Of a stretch of DNA of 64,000 bases, positions 1-7,814 are shown piece after piece (the first letter of the stretch is position 1; every line of letters starts with the position of its first letter). Where the stretch lies: assembly GCA_001804815.1 (NCBI GenBank), contig MHBI01000071.1:62001-126000 (forward strand), given 5' to 3'. Source of the stretch: Lentisphaerae bacterium GWF2_50_93 (GTDB lineage Bacteria; Verrucomicrobiota; Lentisphaeria; Victivallales; GWF2-50-93). Under the pieces are notes generated by a model that was given only the letters and a program-made list of their open reading frames with translations, was not told the DNA's origin and searched no databases. Made by a program: the position numbers and the translations under genes.

Positions 1-1381
1 ACTTCAATTCCTGCACATCTTCCGTCCTAGCCGGTTCGTCCGCTTGTTTTTCAACAGGCTTTTTGCTTTTCCAGCAATCCCTGGCGGAGACAAGCATCTT
101 GTGGATTTTTCCGGACAAATGGGAATTGCTTACAATTGTCTTTGCCAGCGTGAACGAAAGCTGTATGAGGAATTTCGGTTCGGTCATCATACTTGGTGGA
201 GGTGCTGTCCGGGCGCTGTCGCGGATAGACCGTATGCGTTCGGCGAACAACTTGATTATTGGTTCGTCCACAGTACATGCATAGGCCTTCTCAATGCTGC
301 TGTCAACTTCTACACAGGTGCCATCGGCACCGAGTTTCTGTCCAGTAAGATAGACGACAAGTTCCGAGTCGGGATTAAGCCTGATGAGCCATGAGAGATG
401 CTGGTCCATCTTCATTAAATCCTTTTCTTCATATCCGTAATGGAAGGCGAGGAAGAGGTGCCAGAATGAAAGTGTCTGGTTGCGCCTGGGAATGTCGGTG
501 GACGGGGTCATTTCATTCTCATTGGCCATCATTTTCTCCAAGACCGCAAACTCGCCTGATGCGAGAGGCTCCCATCCGAATGAATGGAGAATCCATCCTC
601 TTATTATATGATATGCCATCTGCTTGTCCTTTATACCGAGATAATTCGTCTCCTGGAACGACTCGGCATTGCAGTTTTCTATCTCGTATAATGCAAGATC
701 TTTCTGGCACGAAACCAGGTATATCAAAGATAGCAGGAGGCTGAACTCCGGAGGGGGATTTGCTGCTATCGAGTCCAGATCGGCAGCAAGCTCCTCCCTG
801 CCCTGCCTGTCATCGGCATATGTGTTCTTTGTGAGGAATTCGGCGAGGATCCTGCCGACGTCGGCGATGTCGTTCACAGACTTTGAGAAGGTCTCCTTGT
901 CGGGAGTTTTCCTGTCTACAGGCATCATCGCCGCCGCAAGGGCCGCTACTTTCAAGGTCTTGAAGGCCGTCGAGATCACCATCTCCCGTCCGGACCGATA
1001 GGTGGAAAGCGTGAACCCGTTGAGCTTGTCACCGAGTTTCTGCCTGCATACTGCGAGATGTTCAACATCGTTGATGGCATCAAGGTCTTCATCCAGGCCT
1101 TTGAGGCATTCCTTTAACTCAGCCTGATTGGATTTTCCCGCAAGCCTGCGGAGTTCGAGCGCCGCCTTCAGGGAACGGTTCTTCCTGTCAGCTGCGTCCT
1201 TGAGGGAGATCCTGCCGGATTCGGCGGTCATTTCAGCACGGCAGCTTCCGACCGTCTGCCTCAGCTCCCTGGCCTTCTCAATATCAGGAAGATCCTTCCT
1301 GGCGGAACATGAGGACAGGAGGAGCAACGAGAGTATTCCAGCCAGGAAAAACACATTGGACCGGCTTGATATCTTCCGCAT
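1..1381 (-). CDS. Putative lipoprotein, 3' end outside window
   Basis: An open frame starts at ATG 1381 and runs without a stop to base 1, so at least 460 residues are present and the C-terminus is missing. An AAGGTGG ribosome site lies about three bases upstream of the start. The N-terminus has a basic start (MRKISSRS), a hydrophobic stretch and a lipobox-like LLSSC at about residues 21-25, which predicts a type II signal peptide and an outer- or inner-membrane lipoprotein. The rest is helical, rich in charged residues and leucine, with segments that could be TPR-like helices (FWHLFLAFHYGY and others), but I recognise no family. It stands alone on the minus strand, divergent from the MFS gene at 1652. 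Function unknown; the reading frame itself is secure because it is long and has a good start. Confidence 0.8.
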   Translation of the reverse strand, partial: MRKISSRSNVFFLAGILSLLLLSSCSARKDLPDIEKARELRQTVGSCRAEMTAESGRISLKDAADRKNRSLKAALELRRLAGKSNQAELKECLKGLDEDLDAINDVEHLAVCRQKLGDKLNGFTLSTYRSGREMVISTAFKTLKVAALAAAMMPVDRKTPDKETFSKSVNDIADVGRILAEFLTKNTYADDRQGREELAADLDSIAANPPPEFSLLLSLIYLVSCQKDLALYEIENCNAESFQETNYLGIKDKQMAYHIIRGWILHSFGWEPLASGEFAVLEKMMANENEMTPSTDIPRRNQTLSFWHLFLAFHYGYEEKDLMKMDQHLSWLIRLNPDSELVVYLTGQKLGADGTCVEVDSSIEKAYACTVDEPIIKLFAERIRSIRDSARTAPPPSMMTEPKFLIQLSFTLAKTIVSNSHLSGKIHKMLVSARDCWKSKKPVEKQADEPARTEDVQELK

Positions 1382-1418
1382 ATCCACCTTGTACCTGTTA
1401 CTTTTATTTCGTTTGAAA

Positions 1419-1487
1419 GTAACACAGACATTCTTGTCTGTGATTTCAAATTCAACCTTCGATCGCAGACAGGAATGTCTGCGTTAC
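1419..1487. repeat. Inverted REP-like doublet
   Basis: Two related palindromes face each other. Unit 1 (1419-1444) has the core cacagaca-ttct-tgtctgtg, flanked by TTTGAAA/TTTCAAA arms. Unit 2 (1461-1487) is the opposite orientation of the same motif, core cgcagaca-ggaa-tgtctgcg, ending gttac where unit 1 begins gtaac. Inverted pairs of this kind resemble REPIN/BIME elements. The doublet sits between the promoters of two divergent genes. No RAYT transposase is present in the window. Confidence 0.6.
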
Positions 1488-1651
1488 CAACTTTACGAAC
1501 ACAATGTAACTATAATTCATTTTCAGAGATAATCCACAACAGAGCATAGGCGCATGAAAATATTACCATTATCAGGGCACCTGTGAAAGCAACCACTTGA
1601 AATTGATATATTCATAATTACTGTTGGCTCATAATCCGGGGAGGACGCAGA

Positions 1652-2926
1652 ATGTTCGGGAACCGTGCGACGACAAGAAACGCAGTCATATTCATTTCAG
1701 GCGAAGCGTTCTGGGGGTTCAACTCATCCCTGATTGCATCCTCGACTGTTCTTGCGGTTCTGCTCAGCGAACTTGGCGCCAGCGACAGGGTCATAGGCTC
1801 CATCGGCGCGATTGAAGCCGGCCTGATGGTATTGCCGCAGATCATCGGGATGTATTTCTTCTCCTCCCGGAAGAACAGGAAGAGGAACCTGATCATATGG
1901 CATCTCGTGGTGATGATCCCGTTTCTTTTCATAAGCGGCGGACTCATACTTTTCGAAAACAGCTTCCCTGCCTCAATCCTCAAATGGGCTCTGCTTACAT
2001 CCTATGCCTGTTTCATGGGTTCGATAGGCATGATCGCAGGTGTCTGGATGGACTGGCTCGCGCATCTGTTCGAAGAAAAGATAAGGGGGACGCTCATGGG
2101 GGTTGCCTTCTTCGCTTCCGCACTGCTTGGCACTGCCGGCGGGCTTGCAGCCGGGCTTATAATCAAGGCTGTCGAAGGGCATGCCGCCTACGCCATCCTT
2201 TATATCGCAGCCGGAGTTTTTGCATCCATCTCAATCCTGACATTCACTTTCGTCGATGATCCTGCGGACAGCAGCGAGGCCGTCCTGCCCAAACGCATCA
2301 CGCCCGCTGACATCATCTACAGTTTCCGTGAAAGCCTGAAGGACGCAAACTTCAAATCCTTCCTCATATGCAGGATACTTGCATCCTTCGGATTCTGCAT
2401 CATTCCATTCATCGCAATCTACTTCAAGTCCACCGAGGGCGGTTCCCTCAGCAACTCGGTGATCGTCGCATGTGGAGCAGCATTGACACTTGGCGCCGCA
2501 ATCTCGAACCTGCTTCTTGGACGGCTGGGGGACAAGTACGGGCACAGGCTCGGGGTCATAGTCGGAACGGCGATGCAGGTCATAACTCTCGCCATCCTGC
2601 TGGCAGGGAGCGGACAGACGTTCTGCGCCATCATCTATTTCTGTATTGGAATATGCGCAAGCAGCGCCTTCATATCCCATACGAACATGCTGCTTGAAAG
2701 CTGTCCCCACGAATTCAGGATAGCGCATCTGACCGTGGGCAACCTAATAATGTCCATCCCCCTCATACCGGCACCTTTCGTGGCAGGGCTCCTTGCTGAA
2801 AGCTTCGGGCTCAGGACCATTTTCATAATCTGCCTCATGTTCAGCACGGCCTCATTCGCGTGGTGTGTATTCCTGGTAAAGGAGCCAAGATATCTGCGTG
2901 TAATAGACGTACAGCGCAGGAAATGA
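1652..2926 (+). CDS. MFS transporter
   Basis: A 424-residue polytopic membrane protein with about twelve hydrophobic segments, typical of the major facilitator superfamily. The first half contains the loop after TM2 (FFSSRKNRKRNLI) and the second half the MFS-like loop LLGRLGDKYGHRLG between predicted TM8 and TM9. ATG 1652 is preceded by GGGGAGG at a good distance (1638-1644), which supports this start. Substrate cannot be read from sequence. Two other MFS genes occur in the window (13754 and 63032) and they are not close copies. It is followed by a 106-bp gap and a Ser/Thr kinase on the same strand, so co-transcription is possible but not shown. Confidence 0.85.
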   Translation: MFGNRATTRNAVIFISGEAFWGFNSSLIASSTVLAVLLSELGASDRVIGSIGAIEAGLMVLPQIIGMYFFSSRKNRKRNLIIWHLVVMIPFLFISGGLILFENSFPASILKWALLTSYACFMGSIGMIAGVWMDWLAHLFEEKIRGTLMGVAFFASALLGTAGGLAAGLIIKAVEGHAAYAILYIAAGVFASISILTFTFVDDPADSSEAVLPKRITPADIIYSFRESLKDANFKSFLICRILASFGFCIIPFIAIYFKSTEGGSLSNSVIVACGAALTLGAAISNLLLGRLGDKYGHRLGVIVGTAMQVITLAILLAGSGQTFCAIIYFCIGICASSAFISHTNMLLESCPHEFRIAHLTVGNLIMSIPLIPAPFVAGLLAESFGLRTIFIICLMFSTASFAWCVFLVKEPRYLRVIDVQRRK

Positions 2927-3032
2927 AGCTTCCTGCAATCTTATCCTTGAAAAACTTTGCTTTTTATCTCGAAAAATTGCCGGGCTTGGCTATATTAGTC
3001 GAGTTCCCATTTTAATTCCGGAATCTATATAT

Positions 3033-4631
3033 ATGAACTATGTAAATTTTTTTACGGACAAGTTTATTGAATTGCTGAAGCTTTTTTTCGGTTATATTCA
3101 AAATATCATCGACAGTGCAGTCCAGGCCGGCCTGAACCCGGAATGGGGGCACATAATATTAACGTCGATATTCATCGCGTTCATCCTGGGAAGCCCCTTT
3201 GCGGCGGCGACAATCGCTGAGATAAGAGGGCAAAACAGGCTTCTGCACTTCTGCCTGGGGCTGCTCCTCCCCTGGGTGTATCCGGTCTACACGTTCATCA
3301 GACTCGCAAAGGAACCCGCCAGGAACATCGAGGAAAAAGCCAAAGGGGAGGAGGAATCCTCTGAAGAAAATCCTGAATCCGGGATTGCTCCGGAATCCCA
3401 TCTCAAGTATGAATATGAGGACGCAATGTCTGACACTTCCCCTGAAATAGCTCCAGTCATGAACCAGCAGTATTTCGCGAGAATAGCCTCCGACGAAGCA
3501 GGAAATCCGCTCGGGCCATACATACTTGAACTCGTCGACAGCAGGGTTGTCGAGGTGTCAAAGATATCTAATGCAATGCCTGAAGTCGTCATCCTTGAAG
3601 TCATCGAGGGAGGCCGTTCAAACACCATAAGATTCCCATATGCCAAGATAAAGAGCTGCAGGGAGGAGAAGTATTCCGCGGATTCCGACAAGGTGAAGTC
3701 AAATCCGCTTGAAACCAAGACCATCAGCTTCAAGGAGGCAGGCATCTCCGCCATCCCCATGATGAAGAAGGACGCCTACAACCTGAGGGAGGGCGACATT
3801 ATCGGAAACAACAGGATCATCAGGAAGATCGGACAGGGCGGGATGTGCGCCGTGTATCTTGCAACGCATACCATACTGGACACCCCCGTGGCATTGAAGC
3901 TTGTCTCCTCGAAAATGCTCGGGCCTGAAGATTCGGAGTCGGCAAGGAGATTCCTCAGGGAGGCGAAGTATGTCGCCAAGATCAAGCATCCCAACGTCGT
4001 CCCGGTCATGGATGCCGGCCGCGACGACATAAGGGGCTTCTATTATATCGCCATGGAATACATGGACGGCGGAACTGTCGGCGACATCATCAGGACATAC
4101 GGCGCCATGGACGAGAAGGAAAGCATAAAGATCATACTTGCCGCTGCGAATGCAGTATGCATCGCATCACAGTTCGACATAGTCCACCGCGACATCAAGC
4201 CCGACAACATAATGCTTTCAAAGGATGGCACTGTCAAGCTGGCCGATCTCGGGCTTGCCAAGGAAATGAAGACTGAAGCTACATTTACGGAAGCCCACGA
4301 GATCCTCGGTTCACCTGCATATATGAGTCCTGAACAGATAAGGGATTTCAGGAATGTCGATATAAGGGCCGATATCTACAGCCTTGGAGCTACATTGTTC
4401 CACATGATTGCAGGGAAACCCGCATTTGAAGGCGAAACTTCCGTGAACGTCCTCATGAAGGCCCTTAATGAAGCCGTGCCAAATCCGAGAACTCTCCGTC
4501 CCGACCTCTCACCGCAAGTTGAACAGCTTATAGTGAAGATGATGGACAAGGATCCGGCCAGGAGATACCAGACGCCGGCAGAACTGGTGGAAGCCATCAA
4601 CGCTGCCGCCAACGAGATCAATGCTGTTTAA
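3033..4631 (+). CDS. Membrane-anchored Ser/Thr protein kinase
   Basis: A 532-residue eukaryotic-like kinase. The N-terminal 90 residues hold an amphipathic start and two hydrophobic segments (about 40-60 and 70-88), followed by an acidic linker and a small domain of unknown fold (about 140-215). The kinase domain covers about 255-525: glycine loop GQGGMCAVYL, lysine K289 in ALKLV, catalytic loop HRDIKPDN with D387, and metal-binding D405 in an unusual DLG instead of DFG, then SPAYMSPEQ and DIYSLG. Both catalytic aspartates and the lysine are present, so activity is expected. Placed 21 bp before ileS on the same strand; a functional link with translation is not implied. Distinct from the HQD-type kinases of the 37-49 kb island. 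Confidence 0.88.
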   Translation: MNYVNFFTDKFIELLKLFFGYIQNIIDSAVQAGLNPEWGHIILTSIFIAFILGSPFAAATIAEIRGQNRLLHFCLGLLLPWVYPVYTFIRLAKEPARNIEEKAKGEEESSEENPESGIAPESHLKYEYEDAMSDTSPEIAPVMNQQYFARIASDEAGNPLGPYILELVDSRVVEVSKISNAMPEVVILEVIEGGRSNTIRFPYAKIKSCREEKYSADSDKVKSNPLETKTISFKEAGISAIPMMKKDAYNLREGDIIGNNRIIRKIGQGGMCAVYLATHTILDTPVALKLVSSKMLGPEDSESARRFLREAKYVAKIKHPNVVPVMDAGRDDIRGFYYIAMEYMDGGTVGDIIRTYGAMDEKESIKIILAAANAVCIASQFDIVHRDIKPDNIMLSKDGTVKLADLGLAKEMKTEATFTEAHEILGSPAYMSPEQIRDFRNVDIRADIYSLGATLFHMIAGKPAFEGETSVNVLMKALNEAVPNPRTLRPDLSPQVEQLIVKMMDKDPARRYQTPAELVEAINAAANEINAV

Positions 4632-4661
4632 CGATGAGTGCGATGAAAGGAAATGCTCAGA

Positions 4662-7600
4662 ATGTTCAATCCCGTAAGCAATCAGGTCAGTTTTCCTGAT
4701 ATAGAAAAAAAAATACTTGAATTCTGGAAGAAGGAAGAAATCTTTGAGAAATCAATGTCCCGCAGGAAAGGCGGGGAGGAATTTGTTTTTTATGACGGTC
4801 CTCCTTTTGCAACCGGCCTGCCCCACTATGGACATCTGCTCGCAGGAACCATCAAGGATGTAGTTCCGCGGTACCAGACGATGAAAGGAAAATTCGTCGA
4901 CCGTGTATTCGGCTGGGACTGCCACGGACTTCCCGTCGAATATGAAATGGAGAAGGAACTCGGTCTTGCCGGCAAACAGGACATTGAGAAATACGGGGTT
5001 GACAAGTTCAACGAATCATGCCGGGGCATAGTGCTGAGATACACGGCCGAATGGGAGACAACCGTCACCAGGATGGGCAGATGGGTGGACTTCAAGCGCG
5101 GATACAAGACGATGGACCGCGACTACATGGAGTCGATCTGGTGGGTTGTGAAACAGCTGTGGGACCAGGGGCTCATCTACGAGGGCTACAAGATCCTTCC
5201 ATATTGTCCCAGATGCTCCACTCCGCTTTCAAATTTCGAGGCCAACCAGGGATACGAGGACGTAGAGGATCCTGCAATCATCGTCCGCTTCCAGGATGCC
5301 GCGGACAGCAGCCTGTTCTATCTTGCATGGACGACTACTCCGTGGACGCTTCCTTCAAACATGGCTCTGGCGGCAGGCGCCGATATTGACTACGTGAAAG
5401 TCAAGGATGGAGAAGTCTTCTACATACTTGCCGAGGCCAGGCTGGGCTCCTGCTATAAGAAACCGGAAGACTACCAGATCATTGAAAAGTTCAAGGGCTC
5501 CTCCCTTGAAGGCAGGAAATACGTCCCATTATTCCCATACTTCTCCAAAAAGGCCCAGGATGGCGCATTCAGGATAATCAACGCTGAATTTGTCACAATT
5601 GAAGACGGTACTGGAATTGTCCACATGGCTCCTGGATTCGGCGAAGATGATGCGGCCGCAGGAAAGAAATTCGGAATACCCGAAGTATGCCCCATCGATG
5701 AGGAGTGCCGCTTCACCGCCCAAGTTCCCGATTATGCCGGACGCTATGTGAAGGAGACGGACAAGGACATCATAAGGCGGCTGAAGGCGGAAGGGAAGCT
5801 TGTCCATCGTGGAACCATCGTCCACAGCTACCCGCATTGCTGGCGCGACGACAGCCCGCTCATCTACCGGAGCATCTCGACATGGTTCCTGAAGATCGAC
5901 CCCATCAAGGAAAAAATGCTCAGGGCCAACAGCGGGATCAACTGGGTGCCATCGCACATCCGCGACGGCAGGTTCGGCAAATGGCTCGAGAACGCACGCG
6001 ACTGGGCGATCAGCCGAAACCGCTACTGGGGCTGCCCGCTCCCAATCTGGAGGAACACCAAGACCGGCGAAATAATCTGCATCGGTTCTGTCGCCGAACT
6101 TGAAAAACTTTCAGGACAGAAGATACCCGACATCCACAAACATTACGTGGACAATATAAGGATAGCTTCATCCAAAGGCGGGGGAGAGCTTGTCAGGATA
6201 CCTGAAGTCCTCGACTGCTGGTTTGAAAGCGGTTCAATGCCCTACGCACAGCAGCATTATCCATTTGAGAACAAACAGCATTTCGAAGCGAACTTCCCTG
6301 CCAACTTCATCGCCGAAGGGCTCGATCAGACCAGGGGATGGTTCTATACGCTGATCGTCCTGAGCGCAGCTCTTTTCGACAAGGCGGCATTCAAGAATGT
6401 CGTCGTGAACGGCCTTATCCTGGCGGAAGACGGACAGAAGATGTCCAAGCGCAAGAAGAATTATCCGGCACCCAGCCACATCATTGAAAACTACGGCGCT
6501 GATTCGCTGCGCCTGTTCCTCCTCGGATCATCGGTGGTCAGAGGAGAGGACCTGCGTTTTTCCGAGCCTGGAATCAAGGATATCCTGCGCGGCGTCATGA
6601 TCCCGCTCTGGAACTCATACAGTTTCTTTGTCACATACGCGAACCTTGACAGATGGGTTCCGCCTGCAATACCTTCAGCCCCGGAAAATCCACAGCATCC
6701 GCTTGACCGCTGGATACTCTCGTCGCTCTCTGAAATGGTCGAGGAGATCGCCGATTCAATGGATCATTATCATCTGCAGCAGGCGGCAAACCGCTTCGAG
6801 AAATTCATCGACGACCTCACCAACTGGTATATAAGGAGGAGCAGGCGGAGGTTCTGGAAAAGCCAGAACGACGGCGACAAGGACGACGCATACAGGACGC
6901 TGCATTATGTGCTGCTGACCTTCTGCAAGACCGCCGCCCCATTCATACCGTTCGTAACTGACGAGATGTACAGGAACCTGAAATCAGCCGACATGCCGGA
7001 ATCCGTCCATCTCTGTGATTTCCCGGTACCGGAGAAATTCAGGAGGGATGAGAGGCTTGAGAAACAGATGGACCACACAATGACCGCAGTGTCTCTCGGA
7101 CGTCATCTCCGGACCCAGCATGCCATCCGTGTCCGCCAGCCGCTGAGGAAAGTCATCATCGCAACCCATTCAGAAGCCATCAGGGATATGCTTTCAGAAA
7201 CCTGCGATATCATCTCGGAAGAGCTGAATGTAAAGGAAGTGCAATTCCGCTCGGATGAAACAGAACTTGTCACCTGGACTGCGAAGGCTAATTTCAAATC
7301 ACTGGGTTCCCGTGTGGGAAAGGACATGAAGGAAGTTGCCGCATCCATAGGGGCATTCGACAACACGTCAATCAGAAGCCTCCTCGCTGGAGAAATTATA
7401 AATCTCAAGATATCTTCCGGAACCGAATATGCCCTGACGCAGGACGATGTCTCGATACAGCGTGTTGAAAAAACCGGCCTGATGGTTGCGACCGAGGGGG
7501 GGATAACGGTAGCCCTCGACACGATCATTGATTCGGCGTTGAAGGAAGAGGGATTGGCCAGGGAACTGGTGAGCAGGATCCAGAACATGAGGAAGGAATC

Positions 7601-7796
7601 CGGATTCGAGGTTTCAGACAGGGTAGATATCCTGTTCACCGGAGGTTCGGAACTTGCGGCTTCTGTCAAAAATTTCAGTGATTATATAAGGAATGAGACT
7701 TTAGCGATAAAACTTGAGCAAAGTCCACTTGCAGAAACAGGAATTCCGGTTGATATTAACGGTTTTGAATGCAAAATAATGATCAGTAAAATTTAA
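4662..7796 (+). CDS. ileS: Isoleucyl-tRNA synthetase, eukaryotic-like (IleS2) type
   Basis: Charges tRNA-Ile with isoleucine in the cytoplasm. About 1044 residues, the length of the longer IleS2 class. The ATP-binding motif is PHYGH within the PPFATGLPHYGH stretch near residue 50, and the second class I motif is GQKMSKRKKN near 595; the KMSKR form and overall length are typical of the eukaryotic-like type rather than the roughly 930-residue IleS1. The CP1 editing region lies between (TWTTTPWTLPSN). An in-frame ATG at 4653 is closer to the AAAGGA ribosome site (4644-4649) than expected, so ATG 4662 (MFNPVSNQ) is preferred. Followed by the zinc-ribbon protein after 18 bp, so likely one transcript. 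IleS2 enzymes in other bacteria tolerate mupirocin; that is family knowledge, not shown here. Confidence 0.95.
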   Translation: MFNPVSNQVSFPDIEKKILEFWKKEEIFEKSMSRRKGGEEFVFYDGPPFATGLPHYGHLLAGTIKDVVPRYQTMKGKFVDRVFGWDCHGLPVEYEMEKELGLAGKQDIEKYGVDKFNESCRGIVLRYTAEWETTVTRMGRWVDFKRGYKTMDRDYMESIWWVVKQLWDQGLIYEGYKILPYCPRCSTPLSNFEANQGYEDVEDPAIIVRFQDAADSSLFYLAWTTTPWTLPSNMALAAGADIDYVKVKDGEVFYILAEARLGSCYKKPEDYQIIEKFKGSSLEGRKYVPLFPYFSKKAQDGAFRIINAEFVTIEDGTGIVHMAPGFGEDDAAAGKKFGIPEVCPIDEECRFTAQVPDYAGRYVKETDKDIIRRLKAEGKLVHRGTIVHSYPHCWRDDSPLIYRSISTWFLKIDPIKEKMLRANSGINWVPSHIRDGRFGKWLENARDWAISRNRYWGCPLPIWRNTKTGEIICIGSVAELEKLSGQKIPDIHKHYVDNIRIASSKGGGELVRIPEVLDCWFESGSMPYAQQHYPFENKQHFEANFPANFIAEGLDQTRGWFYTLIVLSAALFDKAAFKNVVVNGLILAEDGQKMSKRKKNYPAPSHIIENYGADSLRLFLLGSSVVRGEDLRFSEPGIKDILRGVMIPLWNSYSFFVTYANLDRWVPPAIPSAPENPQHPLDRWILSSLSEMVEEIADSMDHYHLQQAANRFEKFIDDLTNWYIRRSRRRFWKSQNDGDKDDAYRTLHYVLLTFCKTAAPFIPFVTDEMYRNLKSADMPESVHLCDFPVPEKFRRDERLEKQMDHTMTAVSLGRHLRTQHAIRVRQPLRKVIIATHSEAIRDMLSETCDIISEELNVKEVQFRSDETELVTWTAKANFKSLGSRVGKDMKEVAASIGAFDNTSIRSLLAGEIINLKISSGTEYALTQDDVSIQRVEKTGLMVATEGGITVALDTIIDSALKEEGLARELVSRIQNMRKESGFEVSDRVDILFTGGSELAASVKNFSDYIRNETLAIKLEQSPLAETGIPVDINGFECKIMISKI

Positions 7797-7814
7797 GGAT
7801 GATCCTATCAACAT

